From Cytobacillus sp. IB215665 (GTDB lineage: Bacteria > Bacillota > Bacilli > Bacillales > SM2101): DNA of 64,000 nucleotides. Below are positions 19,263 to 28,146 of this stretch, piece after piece. Every line of letters begins with the position of its first letter. Within the stretch, counting starts at the first letter, position 1. The stretch covers positions 124,001 to 188,000 of the forward strand of contig NZ_JAXBME010000010.1 of NCBI RefSeq assembly GCF_033963835.1, given 5' to 3'. The notes below the pieces were generated by a model. It made no database searches. It was not told the DNA's origin and saw nothing but the letters and a program-made list of their open reading frames with translations. Both the position numbers and the translations under genes were made by a program.

Positions 19263-21617
19263 ATGAATAAAGTTAGCAAGGAATGGCATGGAGAACAGCA
19301 TCGTGTTGATTTTGTAGTCGAAAAAATTTCGACAGAACTTGGATCTCTTAATAAAGATATAGGTGATGTTAAAGCTGAGATTATTAATATCCGTAAGCAT
19401 TTTTGGGATGATGTAACAGTTAATTTAGATAATACGAACGAAGCAACTGAAACAGCTATTAGTGTTAAACAGCAGGCGGAGATGCTTTCTGAAAGGGAAC
19501 GGAATCACAAACAGGCCTTTCAACAAATAACAACCTTAAATAAATTAAAAGATTCACCTTATTTCGGAAGGGTTGATTTTGTTGAAGATGGAGAATGTGA
19601 AAAGGAAAACATTTATATCGGTATTCGATCTTATTATGATGAAGAGTCAGAACAATTTCTCGTTTATGATTGGAGGGCACCAATTTCGAGTTTATATTAT
19701 GACTATTCATTAGGGAGAGCTCAATTTTTAACGCCTGAAGGTGTAATCTCAGGAGAGATGAACCTAAAGCGTCAGTTTATTGTGCATGAAAGTCAAATCG
19801 TTAGTATGTTCGACACAGGTGTTACGATTGGTGATAAACTATTGCAAGAAGTGCTTGGAAATCAATCTAGCTCTCAGATGAAAAGTATTGTCGCAACGAT
19901 CCAGAAAGAACAGAACTTAATCATTCGTAATGAAAGCAGTCGCTTACTAATTGTTCAAGGTGCGGCAGGAAGTGGAAAGACATCAGCTGCTCTACAACGT
20001 GTAGCTTTTTTGTTATATCGATATCGAGAAACATTACAAGCAGAGCAAATATTACTGTTCTCTCCTAATTCAATGTTCAACAGTTATGTTTCAACTGTAC
20101 TCCCAGAGCTTGGTGAGGACAATATGCAGCAAACAACTCTTCAAGAATATATAGACCATCAACTTGGTGAAGAATTTGACTTAGAGGATCAGTATGAACA
20201 GCTTGAATATACATTGACAGCTAACAAAGATTCCAGATATTCGGTTAGGATGAACAATATACGATATAAAGCCAGTATGGATTTTATGTTACTAATAGAT
20301 CATTATATCAATCAACTGAAAAAACGAGACATGATTTTTAAAGATATATCATTTAGAAATAAGGTTGTTATTTCCGCAGATCAAATAAATGAACAATTTT
20401 ATTCGTTTAATACATCTATGCGAATTCCTAACCGTTTAACGCTAATGGTGGAATGGTTGCTTAAAGAGCTGAAAAAAATTGAAAAAGCAGAACGTAAGAA
20501 GTCATGGGTCGAAGATGAAATAGAATTATTAGACCGTGATGTGTATGCCCGGGTATACCGAAAACTTCAACGAGATAACAACAAGTATAATAACACATTT
20601 GACGATTACCGACGCGAGCAAAAGCTACTTGCAGCAATAGTTGTTAGAAAACACTTTAAACCTTTGCTGGCTATAGTAGAACATTTGCGTTTTGTTGATG
20701 TCCGTAAAATTTATATGCAGCTATTTACAACTAAACAATTTATGAATATGCCAAAAGCTGAAGAAAATATCCATTATCAGTGGGGAGAAATGTGTGATCA
20801 AACAGTAGCCCGTATAGAAAAATTCGAATTAGCTTTTGAAGACACAATACCATATTTATATTTAAAGGAACAACTTGAGGGCTTCAAAAAAAATACGGCT
20901 GTTAAACACATTTTTATTGATGAGGCTCAAGATTATTCTCCTTTTCAATTTGCTTATATTAATTATTTATTTCCAAATAGTAAGATGACCATTCTTGGTG
21001 ACAAGAATCAAACAATTCACTATCAAGCTTCTCAAGATGGGTTTGCATCATTGACGAAGATGATCGGAGAAAATCAAACTGAATGTATAGACTTGACACG
21101 TAGTTATCGTTCAACTAGGCCAATTATAGAATTCACAAAAGAGATCCTTGTTGGAAATGTAGCGATTGATGCATTTAACAGAGAGGGTGATAAACCTTTC
21201 ATGACAAAGGTAGACAATGACAAGATCCATGTTGATAAAGTGAAACAACGTATTCACAAGCTTCAACTTGAAGGTCATAAAACAATAGCGGTTATTTGTA
21301 AAACAGCTGATGAAAGTAGGAAGGCATACGATCGTTTGAAAAATGATATAACTCTCCGACTTATTAATAAAACTACTAATTCATTTGAAAGTGGGGTACT
21401 TGTTATTCCATCCTACCTTGCAAAAGGTGTTGAATTTGACGCTGTAATTATTTTTAATGGTTCTAGTTCTATTTATTTAGATGAAAATGAACGTAAACTG
21501 TTTTATACTGCATGTACACGCGCAATGCACAAATTGCACATTTTCTTTATTGGTGAGATGAGCCCGTTTTTATCGTGCATTTCGCCTAGCAAGTATATAA
21601 TTGAACATAGTCATTAG
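19263..21617 (+). CDS. HelD-type RNA polymerase recycling ATPase (paralogue 1)
   Basis: UvrD/Rep-like superfamily 1 motor of the HelD family, which frees RNA polymerase from DNA and affects transcription cycling. 784 residues. Order: N-terminal coiled coil (about 1-80) that enters the RNAP secondary channel, Walker A GAAGSGKT (about 232-239), a long insert, Walker B FIDEAQDYSPFQ, LTRSYRSTR, YLAKGVEFDAV and YTACTRAMHKL. Start ATG 19263 with GAGAGGTG; a TTG at 19248 would lie upstream of it. A second HelD lies at 35826. Confidence 0.9.
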   Translation: MNKVSKEWHGEQHRVDFVVEKISTELGSLNKDIGDVKAEIINIRKHFWDDVTVNLDNTNEATETAISVKQQAEMLSERERNHKQAFQQITTLNKLKDSPYFGRVDFVEDGECEKENIYIGIRSYYDEESEQFLVYDWRAPISSLYYDYSLGRAQFLTPEGVISGEMNLKRQFIVHESQIVSMFDTGVTIGDKLLQEVLGNQSSSQMKSIVATIQKEQNLIIRNESSRLLIVQGAAGSGKTSAALQRVAFLLYRYRETLQAEQILLFSPNSMFNSYVSTVLPELGEDNMQQTTLQEYIDHQLGEEFDLEDQYEQLEYTLTANKDSRYSVRMNNIRYKASMDFMLLIDHYINQLKKRDMIFKDISFRNKVVISADQINEQFYSFNTSMRIPNRLTLMVEWLLKELKKIEKAERKKSWVEDEIELLDRDVYARVYRKLQRDNNKYNNTFDDYRREQKLLAAIVVRKHFKPLLAIVEHLRFVDVRKIYMQLFTTKQFMNMPKAEENIHYQWGEMCDQTVARIEKFELAFEDTIPYLYLKEQLEGFKKNTAVKHIFIDEAQDYSPFQFAYINYLFPNSKMTILGDKNQTIHYQASQDGFASLTKMIGENQTECIDLTRSYRSTRPIIEFTKEILVGNVAIDAFNREGDKPFMTKVDNDKIHVDKVKQRIHKLQLEGHKTIAVICKTADESRKAYDRLKNDITLRLINKTTNSFESGVLVIPSYLAKGVEFDAVIIFNGSSSIYLDENERKLFYTACTRAMHKLHIFFIGEMSPFLSCISPSKYIIEHSH

Positions 21618-21654
21618 AGTATAATATCATGGTCATGACCTTAACTATTAGTAA

Positions 21655-21702
21655 GGGTGGTTGTCTTCTTTATTGAGGAGAGAATCACTCTTTTTCTTTT
21701 TA
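21655..21702 (+). terminator. Intrinsic terminator after helD paralogue 1
   Basis: GGGTGGTTGTCTTCT pairs with AGGAGAGAATCACTC (15 positions, three G-U pairs, one mismatch), followed by TTTTTCTTTTT. Confidence 0.75.
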
Positions 21703-22136
21703 GGTTGAAACTTATCGGTTTGATTAAATTTTTTGACTTTTTTATATTTGACTAATACGACAGGCTGATTTATTGATTTCGAGGAACTTGATAATCGCTT
21801 GTTGCTAGTAATAAAACTGCGCACAAAACTGGCAAATCGATTTAATCATTATTTCTTTAAAAACAAGTACATAAAGAATTTATAGTAAATGATGCACTCA
21901 GTAAACATGTTCCATCCTAGTCCGTCTATAGACTGACTTACAAACATTCATAAGACTCTGACTTTTACACATTAATGCCATCGTTATATAAAAGCATGTT
22001 CAATGTGTTTATTATGTTCTTGTTAGTAATCATTGCAGTTGGTTTGAGATCGATTGATTATGGATTTATTGGAAGGTAGGGAAAATACTTTTAAAAGAAA
22101 AAATAGGGTAAAAGTTATATGACTTTCTTTAAGCGT

Positions 22137-22283
22137 AGCTCTTTTCGTAAACTTTGTGTTTATGAAATTACCTTAACAATAGGAGATAAAAGTCATTCTC
22201 ATGGATATAAAGAAGAGAACCAATGATAGTTGTATACGGTGTTTCTCATAGTACACAAAGCGACAATCAACATGAAAACAGCT
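22137..22283 (+). repeat. MITE-like dispersed repeat, copy 4
   Basis: AGCTCTTTTCGTAAACTTTG at the left, AATGATAGTTGTATACGGTG in the core and ACAATCAACATGAAAACAGC at the right end. The flanking 21703-22330 sequence shows no gene. Confidence 0.75.
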
Positions 22284-22334
22284 TAAGTAAAGAATTTAAT
22301 AGTTAATAAAATCAGTCCTATGCTAAAAACACCC

Positions 22335-22363
22335 TTGACATATTTTTTACCAACATGTATTAT
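22335..22363 (+). promoter_or_regulatory. Sigma-A-type promoter of the mutS2-like leader
   Basis: TTGACA (22335-22340), 17-nt spacer, TATTAT (22358-22363). Transcription would begin near 22370, about 540 bases before the mutS2-like start. Confidence 0.75.
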
Positions 22364-22402
22364 TTATTTGATAAAATTACAATTAACAAAGGAGTTCTGT
22401 TT

Positions 22403-22426
22403 ATGTTAGGGGTCGTTCTTAACTAA
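22403..22426 (+). CDS. Candidate leader peptide 1 (7 residues)
   Basis: ATG at 22403 preceded by AAAGGAG (22388-22394, 8-nt spacing) opens a seven-codon ORF, MLGVVLN, ending TAA at 22424. Its last codons include GTTCTTAAC (22415-22423), which is exactly complementary to GTTAAGAAC at 22513-22521, so a ribosome on this ORF would mask one arm of a long-range pairing. Typical of attenuation leaders, but expression is inferred. Confidence 0.5.
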   Translation: MLGVVLN

Positions 22427-22537
22427 TCCGTAATTTCATACGGTTATTCAAAAAGTCTATGCTGAATATGCATTTTCAGATAGCTTATTTAAGTATGCTT
22501 TTTGGATGAAATGTTAAGAACAATGGTCATAGCATAC
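22415..22537 (+). promoter_or_regulatory. Structured leader RNA with competing stems
   Basis: Three kinds of pairing are visible. GTTCTTAAC (22415-22423) pairs with GTTAAGAAC (22513-22521). CCGTA (22428-22432) pairs with TACGG (22439-22443). GTATGCT (22493-22499) pairs with AGCATAC (22531-22537). The region lies between leader peptide 1 and the terminator at 22557, as expected of an attenuator. Confidence 0.5.
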
Positions 22538-22556
22538 AGTATCCGTTTATTCGTTT

Positions 22557-22582
22557 AGCTGTGTCTTTTGGCACAGCTTTTT
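22557..22582 (+). terminator. Leader terminator 1
   Basis: AGCTGTGTC (22557-22565) pairs with GGCACAGCT (22570-22578) over a TTTT loop, one G-U pair, followed by TTTTATG. It lies inside the leader, after leader peptide 1 and before the mutS2-like gene. Confidence 0.8.
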
Positions 22583-22755
22583 ATGTATATTAAAGTTAGG
22601 TTTCTTTGTAAATTACTGTCTAAACATATAAGGTGACATGTTGATGAGATGAATATTTATTATTATTGTTCATTTATCTATATGGAACGTGTACTTTTAG
22701 GAAACTATTATAACTTTAATGTAAGATAAAAGACGAATTGGATTATAGGACTCGT

Positions 22756-22815
22756 ATGAAGTTAGACCACAATGAACATTGTTCGTTGTGGTCTTTTTGT
22801 GTAAGGAAAGGGTGA
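22756..22815 (+). CDS. Candidate leader peptide 2 (19 residues) spanning a terminator
   Basis: ATG 22756 with AGGA five bases upstream opens MKLDHNEHCSLWSFCVRKG, ending TGA at 22813-22815. The ORF runs straight through the terminator at 22764-22799, so translating or stalled ribosomes would determine whether the hairpin forms. This layout, with the stem and T-run inside the coding frame, is known from leaders of translation-inhibitor-inducible genes. Translation itself is inferred. Confidence 0.5.
   Translation: MKLDHNEHCSLWSFCVRKG
22764..22799 (+). terminator. Leader terminator 2
   Basis: AGACCACAA (22764-22772) pairs with TTGTGGTCT (22786-22794); after one mismatch GAAC pairs with GTTC. 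TTTTTG follows. It is embedded in leader peptide ORF 2, 112 bases before the mutS2-like start. Confidence 0.85.
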
Positions 22816-22819
22816 ATTT

Positions 22820-22915
22820 ATGAAGATGAAGTGGCTTTTATACCGTGAATCTAAAATCGAGGAAATTGCTATAGGGATAACAATAAATAAATTAATTTGG
22901 AGGAGAAAACATTGA
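22820..22915 (+). CDS. 31-residue ORF coupled to the mutS2-like gene
   Basis: ATG 22820 preceded by AAGGAAAGGGTG; encodes MKMKWLLYRESKIEEIAIG... ending WRRKH. Its TGA (22913-22915) overlaps the TTG start of the next gene (22912), and the ribosome site of that gene lies inside this ORF. It is probably a translational-coupling ORF. No homologue is recognised. Confidence 0.45.
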   Translation: MKMKWLLYRESKIEEIAIGITINKLIWRRKH

Positions 22916-24846
22916 ACGAAAAAACATTTCAAGCTTTACAGTTTGATTTCATTAAAAATGAGTTAGCACAATATGCATTAACAGAGGAAGGCAAGAAACA
23001 TTTATTGGAACTATCACCTTCGATATCTTTGAAGCAAGTTGAAGCTTGGTTACATGAAGTAGAAGAAGCTGTCTATATTTTGCGGAAAAGTGCATCAGTG
23101 CCAATTCATGGACTAAATGGTATTACAAAGGTTATGGAGCAGATGAATAAGGGTGTTGTTTTAAAAACTGAGCAGTTAACGAAAATATATTCATTTTTAG
23201 ACAGCAGTACGAAGCTTAAACGTTTTATGAAGGATAAGGAATTTATTGCACCGCGAGTCACCACATATGTGTATGCAATAGAGGATTTGCCTCAATTAGC
23301 TGAAGAAATCATTCGGTGTATAAAGCATGGGCGAGTTGATGATTACGCAACAAAGGAGTTGCAGAAAATTAGGAAGCAATTATTGATTGAAGAAGTACGA
23401 TTGAAAGATAAGGTTCAACACATTTTACAATCAAAAAAATATCAATCTTATCTTCAAGAGCCAATTGTCAGTCAACGTGATGGACGGTATGTTATTCCAA
23501 TTAAAAAAGAATACAAAAGGAAAGTTGAAGGGAACGTAGTAGATGCTTCTGCTTCGGGTTCGACAATTTATTTAGAACCAGCTGAAGTAGCTAATATTCA
23601 AGAACGTATCGACAGTCTGAAGTTTGAAGAAGATATTGAAATAGAGGCTATATTAAGTTATTTAACAGGGCTAGTTGAAGCACATCAACAAGAAATAGGC
23701 TTGGCTCTAGAAACAATGATTCATTACGATGTTTTATTTGCAAAGGGAAAATATAGCGAAGCAATTGGAGGTATCAAAGTTCAACTAAATGAATCACATT
23801 TTATCGATTTAAGAAACGCTAGACATCCAATGCTTGGAAAAGAAGCTGTTCCTTTATCAGTTCAGCTAGGAAATGGTTACCACGCTCTTGTTATAACAGG
23901 GCCAAATACTGGTGGAAAAACAGTATCGATAAAAACAATCGGCTTGCTTACATTAATGGTTCAATGTGGTTTGTTCATTCCAGTTGATGAAGGTAGTCAT
24001 CTTGCGATATACCAACAAATGTTCGTTGATATTGGCGATGGTCAAAGTATCGAACAAAATTTAAGTACGTTCAGTTCTCGAATAACAAATGTTATTGACA
24101 TCCTAGCAAATGCCAATGATCGAAGCTTAGTCTTAATTGATGAACTTGGGTCTGGTACAGATCCTGGTGAAGGTATGGGATTATCAATTTCTATCTTAGA
24201 TGAATTATACGAAAAAGGAGCTACTATTTTTGCAACTACGCATTTTAGTGAAATGAAAGAATTTGCTACAGAGAGAGAAGGCTTCCGTAATGGATCAATG
24301 GAATTTGATATCGAAACACTTCGTCCAACTTACCGTTTGATCATAGGTGAGGGTGGTGACAGCCAAGCATTTAGCATTGCTTTAAAGTTAGGGATACACC
24401 CAAAAATTATTGAAAAAGCTCATTCTATAACTTATAAAGAACATAAATCCTACGAGGCTCAACAACCTTCACTGCAAAAAAAACGAGAGATTGATAAGCA
24501 AATTGCATCAAATAAATATGTAAGAAGAGATAAGCAGGAAAACACGCAACAAGTAAAGGAAAAAGTTACGCTTTTTGAGATGGGAGATAATGTGAAAATC
24601 GGGTCAACAGGAGAGCTTGGTATAGTATACAAAGGACCTGACCAATATGGAAATTATATAGTTCAAGTGAAGGACGAAAAAAGAAAAATTAATCATAAAC
24701 GTATGCAGTTGTATATAACACGAGATGAACTATATCCCGAAGACTATGATTTTGATATTATTTTTAAGTCCAAAGACTATCGTAAGAAAAATAACCTCCT
24801 AAACCGTAAACACATAGAAGGAATAGTTATCGAAACAGAAGAATAA
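22912..24846 (+). CDS. Short MutS2-like ATPase lacking the Smr domain
   Basis: MutS-superfamily ATPase of the MutS2 branch. Canonical MutS2 (about 785 residues) has core/lever, ATPase, KOW and Smr nuclease parts; in B. subtilis it is reported to act on stalled or collided ribosomes. Here there are 644 residues: lever region, Walker A GPNTGGKT (about 330-337), SSRITN motif, Walker B LVLIDELGSGTDPGEG and TTHFSEMKEFA, then a KOW-like segment (FEMGDNVKIG...GNYIVQVK), and then it ends with no Smr domain. The start is TTG 22912 after GGAGGAG. Preceded by a promoter, two leader ORFs and two terminators. A ribosome-directed role is inference; a DNA role is also possible. Confidence 0.85.
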   Translation: MNEKTFQALQFDFIKNELAQYALTEEGKKHLLELSPSISLKQVEAWLHEVEEAVYILRKSASVPIHGLNGITKVMEQMNKGVVLKTEQLTKIYSFLDSSTKLKRFMKDKEFIAPRVTTYVYAIEDLPQLAEEIIRCIKHGRVDDYATKELQKIRKQLLIEEVRLKDKVQHILQSKKYQSYLQEPIVSQRDGRYVIPIKKEYKRKVEGNVVDASASGSTIYLEPAEVANIQERIDSLKFEEDIEIEAILSYLTGLVEAHQQEIGLALETMIHYDVLFAKGKYSEAIGGIKVQLNESHFIDLRNARHPMLGKEAVPLSVQLGNGYHALVITGPNTGGKTVSIKTIGLLTLMVQCGLFIPVDEGSHLAIYQQMFVDIGDGQSIEQNLSTFSSRITNVIDILANANDRSLVLIDELGSGTDPGEGMGLSISILDELYEKGATIFATTHFSEMKEFATEREGFRNGSMEFDIETLRPTYRLIIGEGGDSQAFSIALKLGIHPKIIEKAHSITYKEHKSYEAQQPSLQKKREIDKQIASNKYVRRDKQENTQQVKEKVTLFEMGDNVKIGSTGELGIVYKGPDQYGNYIVQVKDEKRKINHKRMQLYITRDELYPEDYDFDIIFKSKDYRKKNNLLNRKHIEGIVIETEE

Positions 24847-24848
24847 AA

Positions 24849-24880
24849 TGTGGGGTCTGGCTCCCGGGAAATGTAACGCT
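24849..24880. repeat. GGGGTCxGxCCCC palindromic element, 3' of mutS2-like
   Basis: GGGGTCTGGCTCCC at 24852-24865 begins within six bases of the stop codon and continues into AATGTAACGC. Related to the elements at 35821, 48133 and 63223. Confidence 0.55.
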
Positions 24881-24893
24881 AAAACGACGGAAG

Positions 24894-25403
24894 TCAGGCT
24901 CTTTTATCTTGTTCTTCAATTAATGTGCCACCAATCATAGTTAGGTGAACAATAATAGTCATTGCAAGGATATAGCAAGCAAGCCCTATCATTGAAAATG
25001 AAACGCCAGTAAAGGTCTCGTTGAGCCAAATAACAAATAGTGAAAAAACTGCTGCATTTACTAACAATCCCAACAATTTTACAAAGTCATTAATTTTTTT
25101 ACTTGGAGTTGATACTTTAAACAGGCTGCTAATAATATCAAAGGGTAGTAACCAGAAGAAATTTAATAAAGAAAATAAAATAATTGAATGCCAATTAATA
25201 ATTTCAATTGCCAATGAAGAAATTAAACTAAGTAAATAGATAACGAGACAACTAATGCCTACATACAAACTAATTGTAAACACAATAATGAATAAGAAAA
25301 TAGCAAAACTAATCGACTTGTGCACACCAATCCCCCTATAAATTATTTTATATTTAAGAAAAGGGATAAATATGTAAATGTAAACAAGTGTAATAAGAAT
25401 CAT
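24894..25403 (-). CDS. Unknown integral membrane protein
   Basis: Not recognised. 169 residues, with about four or five hydrophobic segments (roughly 1-17, 30-65, 70-90, 108-127, 135-158) and a short charged tail (EEQDKRA). No catalytic motif is visible. The start ATG has only a weak ribosome site. It is a single gene converging on the mutS2-like gene, with a GGGGTCTGG palindromic element between them. Confidence 0.6.
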   Translation of the reverse strand: MILITLVYIYIFIPFLKYKIIYRGIGVHKSISFAIFLFIIVFTISLYVGISCLVIYLLSLISSLAIEIINWHSIILFSLLNFFWLLPFDIISSLFKVSTPSKKINDFVKLLGLLVNAAVFSLFVIWLNETFTGVSFSMIGLACYILAMTIIVHLTMIGGTLIEEQDKRA

Positions 25404-25607
25404 CTTTCATCTACCAAGTATTGACAATATTAAAAACCTGTTCTTTATAATAGGTTGTTTGGATTGTATTGTTACATCGACCAGATGAAATTAACGTTTG
25501 TAGGATCTTTTTTATCGGAAGCAATGAAATCTAATAAAACCACCATTTTGCTGTTCTGATATAGTTACAAGGAGTTTTATGAAGACTACACTAAAACAAT
25601 CGGTTTC

Positions 25608-26081
25608 TTAGACCACATATTTCATAATTAGAAATTCAGTTTCATCATTAAGAAATGTCTGCTCTTTGCTGAAACCAATTCTACTATAAACCGAGATGGC
25701 TCTTCTATTAAAAGTAGCAACACTTAATCGTACGAATTTAGGTTTAAATCGTATTATTGCAAAATCTAGCCCTGCTTGCACAAATGATAAGCCGTTGCCC
25801 TGCCCACATAGCTCTGGTTTCATACCTAATCCAAAATCTATAGATTTTTCTCCAGTATCTTTATATAACCCAACAGCTCTTCCACCTGGCACTTGGGCAT
25901 TGTATCCGAAACATAAAAACCCAATTAATTCGTTGTTCAATTGAACTGTAAAATATGATCCATCCATTAGTTCTTGTATATCTTCAGGACTATCATCGAA
26001 ATTGTATAGCGTATATGGTTCATCATATTTCCATTTACTTATATGATATGTTTCATTTAATAACATTTTGTTAATAATCAA
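25608..26081 (-). CDS. GNAT family N-acetyltransferase
   Basis: 157-residue acetyltransferase of the GNAT fold, substrate unknown. Motif A reads CGQGNGLSFVQAGLDFA (about 105-121), followed by a strand and VATFNRRAISVYSRIGF, the typical last helix, then a C-terminal strand EFLIMKYVV. TTG start with GGAGGAT eight bases upstream. Monocistronic. Confidence 0.85.
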   Translation of the reverse strand: MIINKMLLNETYHISKWKYDEPYTLYNFDDSPEDIQELMDGSYFTVQLNNELIGFLCFGYNAQVPGGRAVGLYKDTGEKSIDFGLGMKPELCGQGNGLSFVQAGLDFAIIRFKPKFVRLSVATFNRRAISVYSRIGFSKEQTFLNDETEFLIMKYVV

Positions 26082-26207
26082 CGTATTATCCTCCTAAAGT
26101 ATACCTCTTATAACGTTCATCATAACAAAAAATGTAAGAAGTTATCATGCTTTTTCACATTCCTATCCAAAACTATTATTGCTTGAATTTAAAAAGTAGA
26201 TATTTAA

Positions 26208-26231
26208 GCCCCCACAAGCAAGCGTGGGGGC
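26208..26231 (-). terminator. GC-rich hairpin downstream of the EamA gene
   Basis: GCCCCCAC (26208-26215) and GTGGGGGC (26224-26231), an eight-bp GC-rich stem in AT-rich DNA. Read on the minus strand it is followed by TTAAATATCTACTTTTT, so a terminator for the gene ending at 26340 is likely although the T-run is delayed. Confidence 0.5.
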
Positions 26232-26339
26232 CATATAACTCACTGCAGAAAGAGTTTTACTAAAACCAAAGCATGATCTAGTATAATCTCAATTCTACTG
26301 ATGAAATTATTAACACAGTGTTGTTTTATATTTGTTATA

Positions 26340-27257
26340 CTATGAGTTTTTGATAATATGTCTTTCATTAGAAGTAGCAATATAAACACCTAAAATTACG
26401 ATAAACATACCGATAACTTGGTGTACCGTAAGTGTAGAACCATACAAAACTACACTAATCCAAGCAGCATTTATAGGTACGAGATTCATATAAATACTAG
26501 ATTTACTAGTTCCAATCCGTCTTATTCCTTCATTCCACAATAAAAAGGCAACGACCGAAGCAAAGATACTCATATAGCTTATTTCAATCCATGATTGAGC
26601 TGACATAGTTGTAACGTAAATCCAACCACCTTCAATAATAGAAAAAACCGCCAGTAAAATAGTTCCTATTAACATCGTAATACAGGTTGTGAAAGTTGAT
26701 GAAACGTCTCTCATAACAACTTTGCCGATTAATCCGTGAATAACCCAGCAAATTAAGCCCCCAACAAACAATAAATCTCCTTTATTAAAAGAGAGAGAAC
26801 TAATCGTATCAATGCCCTTAAAGATGACGATGAGAACGCCTGATAATGATAGAAATAAGCCTAAGCCTAAACGTCTATTAAACTTTTCATTTAAAAATAA
26901 TACTGCACCCATTGTTAAAAAAGCAGGTGTTGTAGCCATAATTAATGCGCCGTTTACTTCCGATGTATATTTCAAGCCTACTAAAAAGAAAAGGCCATTA
27001 TATAAAAAGATACCTGTGAGGGCCATACATGTTAATCCGAACCAATGTCTTTTGAGCTTTTCTGTACTCCATTCTGATCGGTAGATGACAAGTAATAATA
27101 AGATGATTGCTGCTGAACCAAAACGTAACGTGCCGGCAGTCATTGGAGGTATTTCAGTAACGACATGTTTAGATGCGCCGAAAGCCCCTCCCCAAAATAG
27201 AGGAACTAACAAAAGTAAAAAATATATCGATGTTGATTGATATTTAGATGTTTCCAA
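26340..27257 (-). CDS. EamA/DMT-family transporter
   Basis: 305-residue inner-membrane transporter of the drug/metabolite superfamily with ten predicted membrane helices in two EamA repeats (about 10-140 and 155-295). The first repeat has VPLFWGGAFGASKHVV and PPMTAGTLRFGSA; the second has SIYMNLVPINAAWISVVLYG. Members export amino acids or other metabolites; no substrate can be assigned. Start TTG with a moderate ribosome site. It is likely monocistronic. Confidence 0.88.
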   Translation of the reverse strand: METSKYQSTSIYFLLLLVPLFWGGAFGASKHVVTEIPPMTAGTLRFGSAAIILLLLVIYRSEWSTEKLKRHWFGLTCMALTGIFLYNGLFFLVGLKYTSEVNGALIMATTPAFLTMGAVLFLNEKFNRRLGLGLFLSLSGVLIVIFKGIDTISSLSFNKGDLLFVGGLICWVIHGLIGKVVMRDVSSTFTTCITMLIGTILLAVFSIIEGGWIYVTTMSAQSWIEISYMSIFASVVAFLLWNEGIRRIGTSKSSIYMNLVPINAAWISVVLYGSTLTVHQVIGMFIVILGVYIATSNERHIIKNS

Positions 27258-27456
27258 TCTTTCACAACCTTTCTAACTACAAATAGTAGGTTACAGGTTT
27301 TGTATTTAGTCGTATTAAAAGATAATTGTTTCCTCCATTTATAATTACATGTGTTATTTTATTTTCCTTATTACTTTCGTTTAAGGCGACTCTTATCTTT
27401 TTGGAGAAGCAATTGACTTGGTGAGCAAATGTCTTTGTATATTTAACATGAGCAAA

Positions 27457-27900
27457 CTATGAAAATATCTGTTCTAAGTGATGATTCAAATGGTTTATAT
27501 AGTCATTAACTAACCATTCTAAAGTTACACGTTGTTTATTTTCTAATATGCATGGTAATTCCCACTGTTGTTTCGGAACATGTTTCAGGAGGTTGACAAT
27601 TTGGGTATTTAAGCCAACCCATACTATTATGAGGTCACCTGTTTTAAATGAATGCTGATAATCATGAACCTTAACCAATAAATCTTGGTTATAGTTATTG
27701 ATAGAAACTGAACCTGTCGTCGTAGTTAAAATATCAACAAATCGTTGGTGGTTTATATTAGCTGAATCACATAAATGCCCTAATATTTCTTTTTTAGACC
27801 ACTTTGTTTGTATAGGTTTAAACTCCATGTTTGAAAGGGATTTAATATTCTGTGGAACTGATAATAAATAATTTTCTAATTGTGTAGTTGTAGAAATCAT
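27457..27900 (-). CDS. DinB family protein
   Basis: 147-residue four-helix-bundle protein of the DinB/YfiT-like superfamily (thiol- or metal-dependent enzymes of mostly unknown activity). Histidines expected to bind a metal are in ILGHLCDSANINHQRF (His about 42 and 51) and in the last helix NDYINHLNHHLEQI. GGAGGAG lies upstream of the ATG. Single gene. Confidence 0.8.
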   Translation of the reverse strand: MISTTTQLENYLLSVPQNIKSLSNMEFKPIQTKWSKKEILGHLCDSANINHQRFVDILTTTTGSVSINNYNQDLLVKVHDYQHSFKTGDLIIVWVGLNTQIVNLLKHVPKQQWELPCILENKQRVTLEWLVNDYINHLNHHLEQIFS

Positions 27901-28146
27901 AATTCTCCTCCTATTTATAATATTTTGAATACTATACTGAAACCAACTTACTATAAGCTGTTGTTTTCCATGTCAGCATTGGAATTCTTTGCATTATACT
28001 TCAGATAAATCCTCATTTAACTAAGTTTGGTTTAGTACAATAGTAACCATAGTCTTGTAGGATTTTACATGGACTTTCTGAAATCTTCTAGGTTATGTGT
28101 ATTTATAACATTTGTATAATATTCATAGGTATTGTGTTACCGTATG

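Noticed and set aside
22137-22283. Repeat copy 4 as part of the mutS2-like leader
   Set aside because: It ends about 50 bases before the leader promoter and matches intergenic copies elsewhere, so it is not a specific regulatory element.
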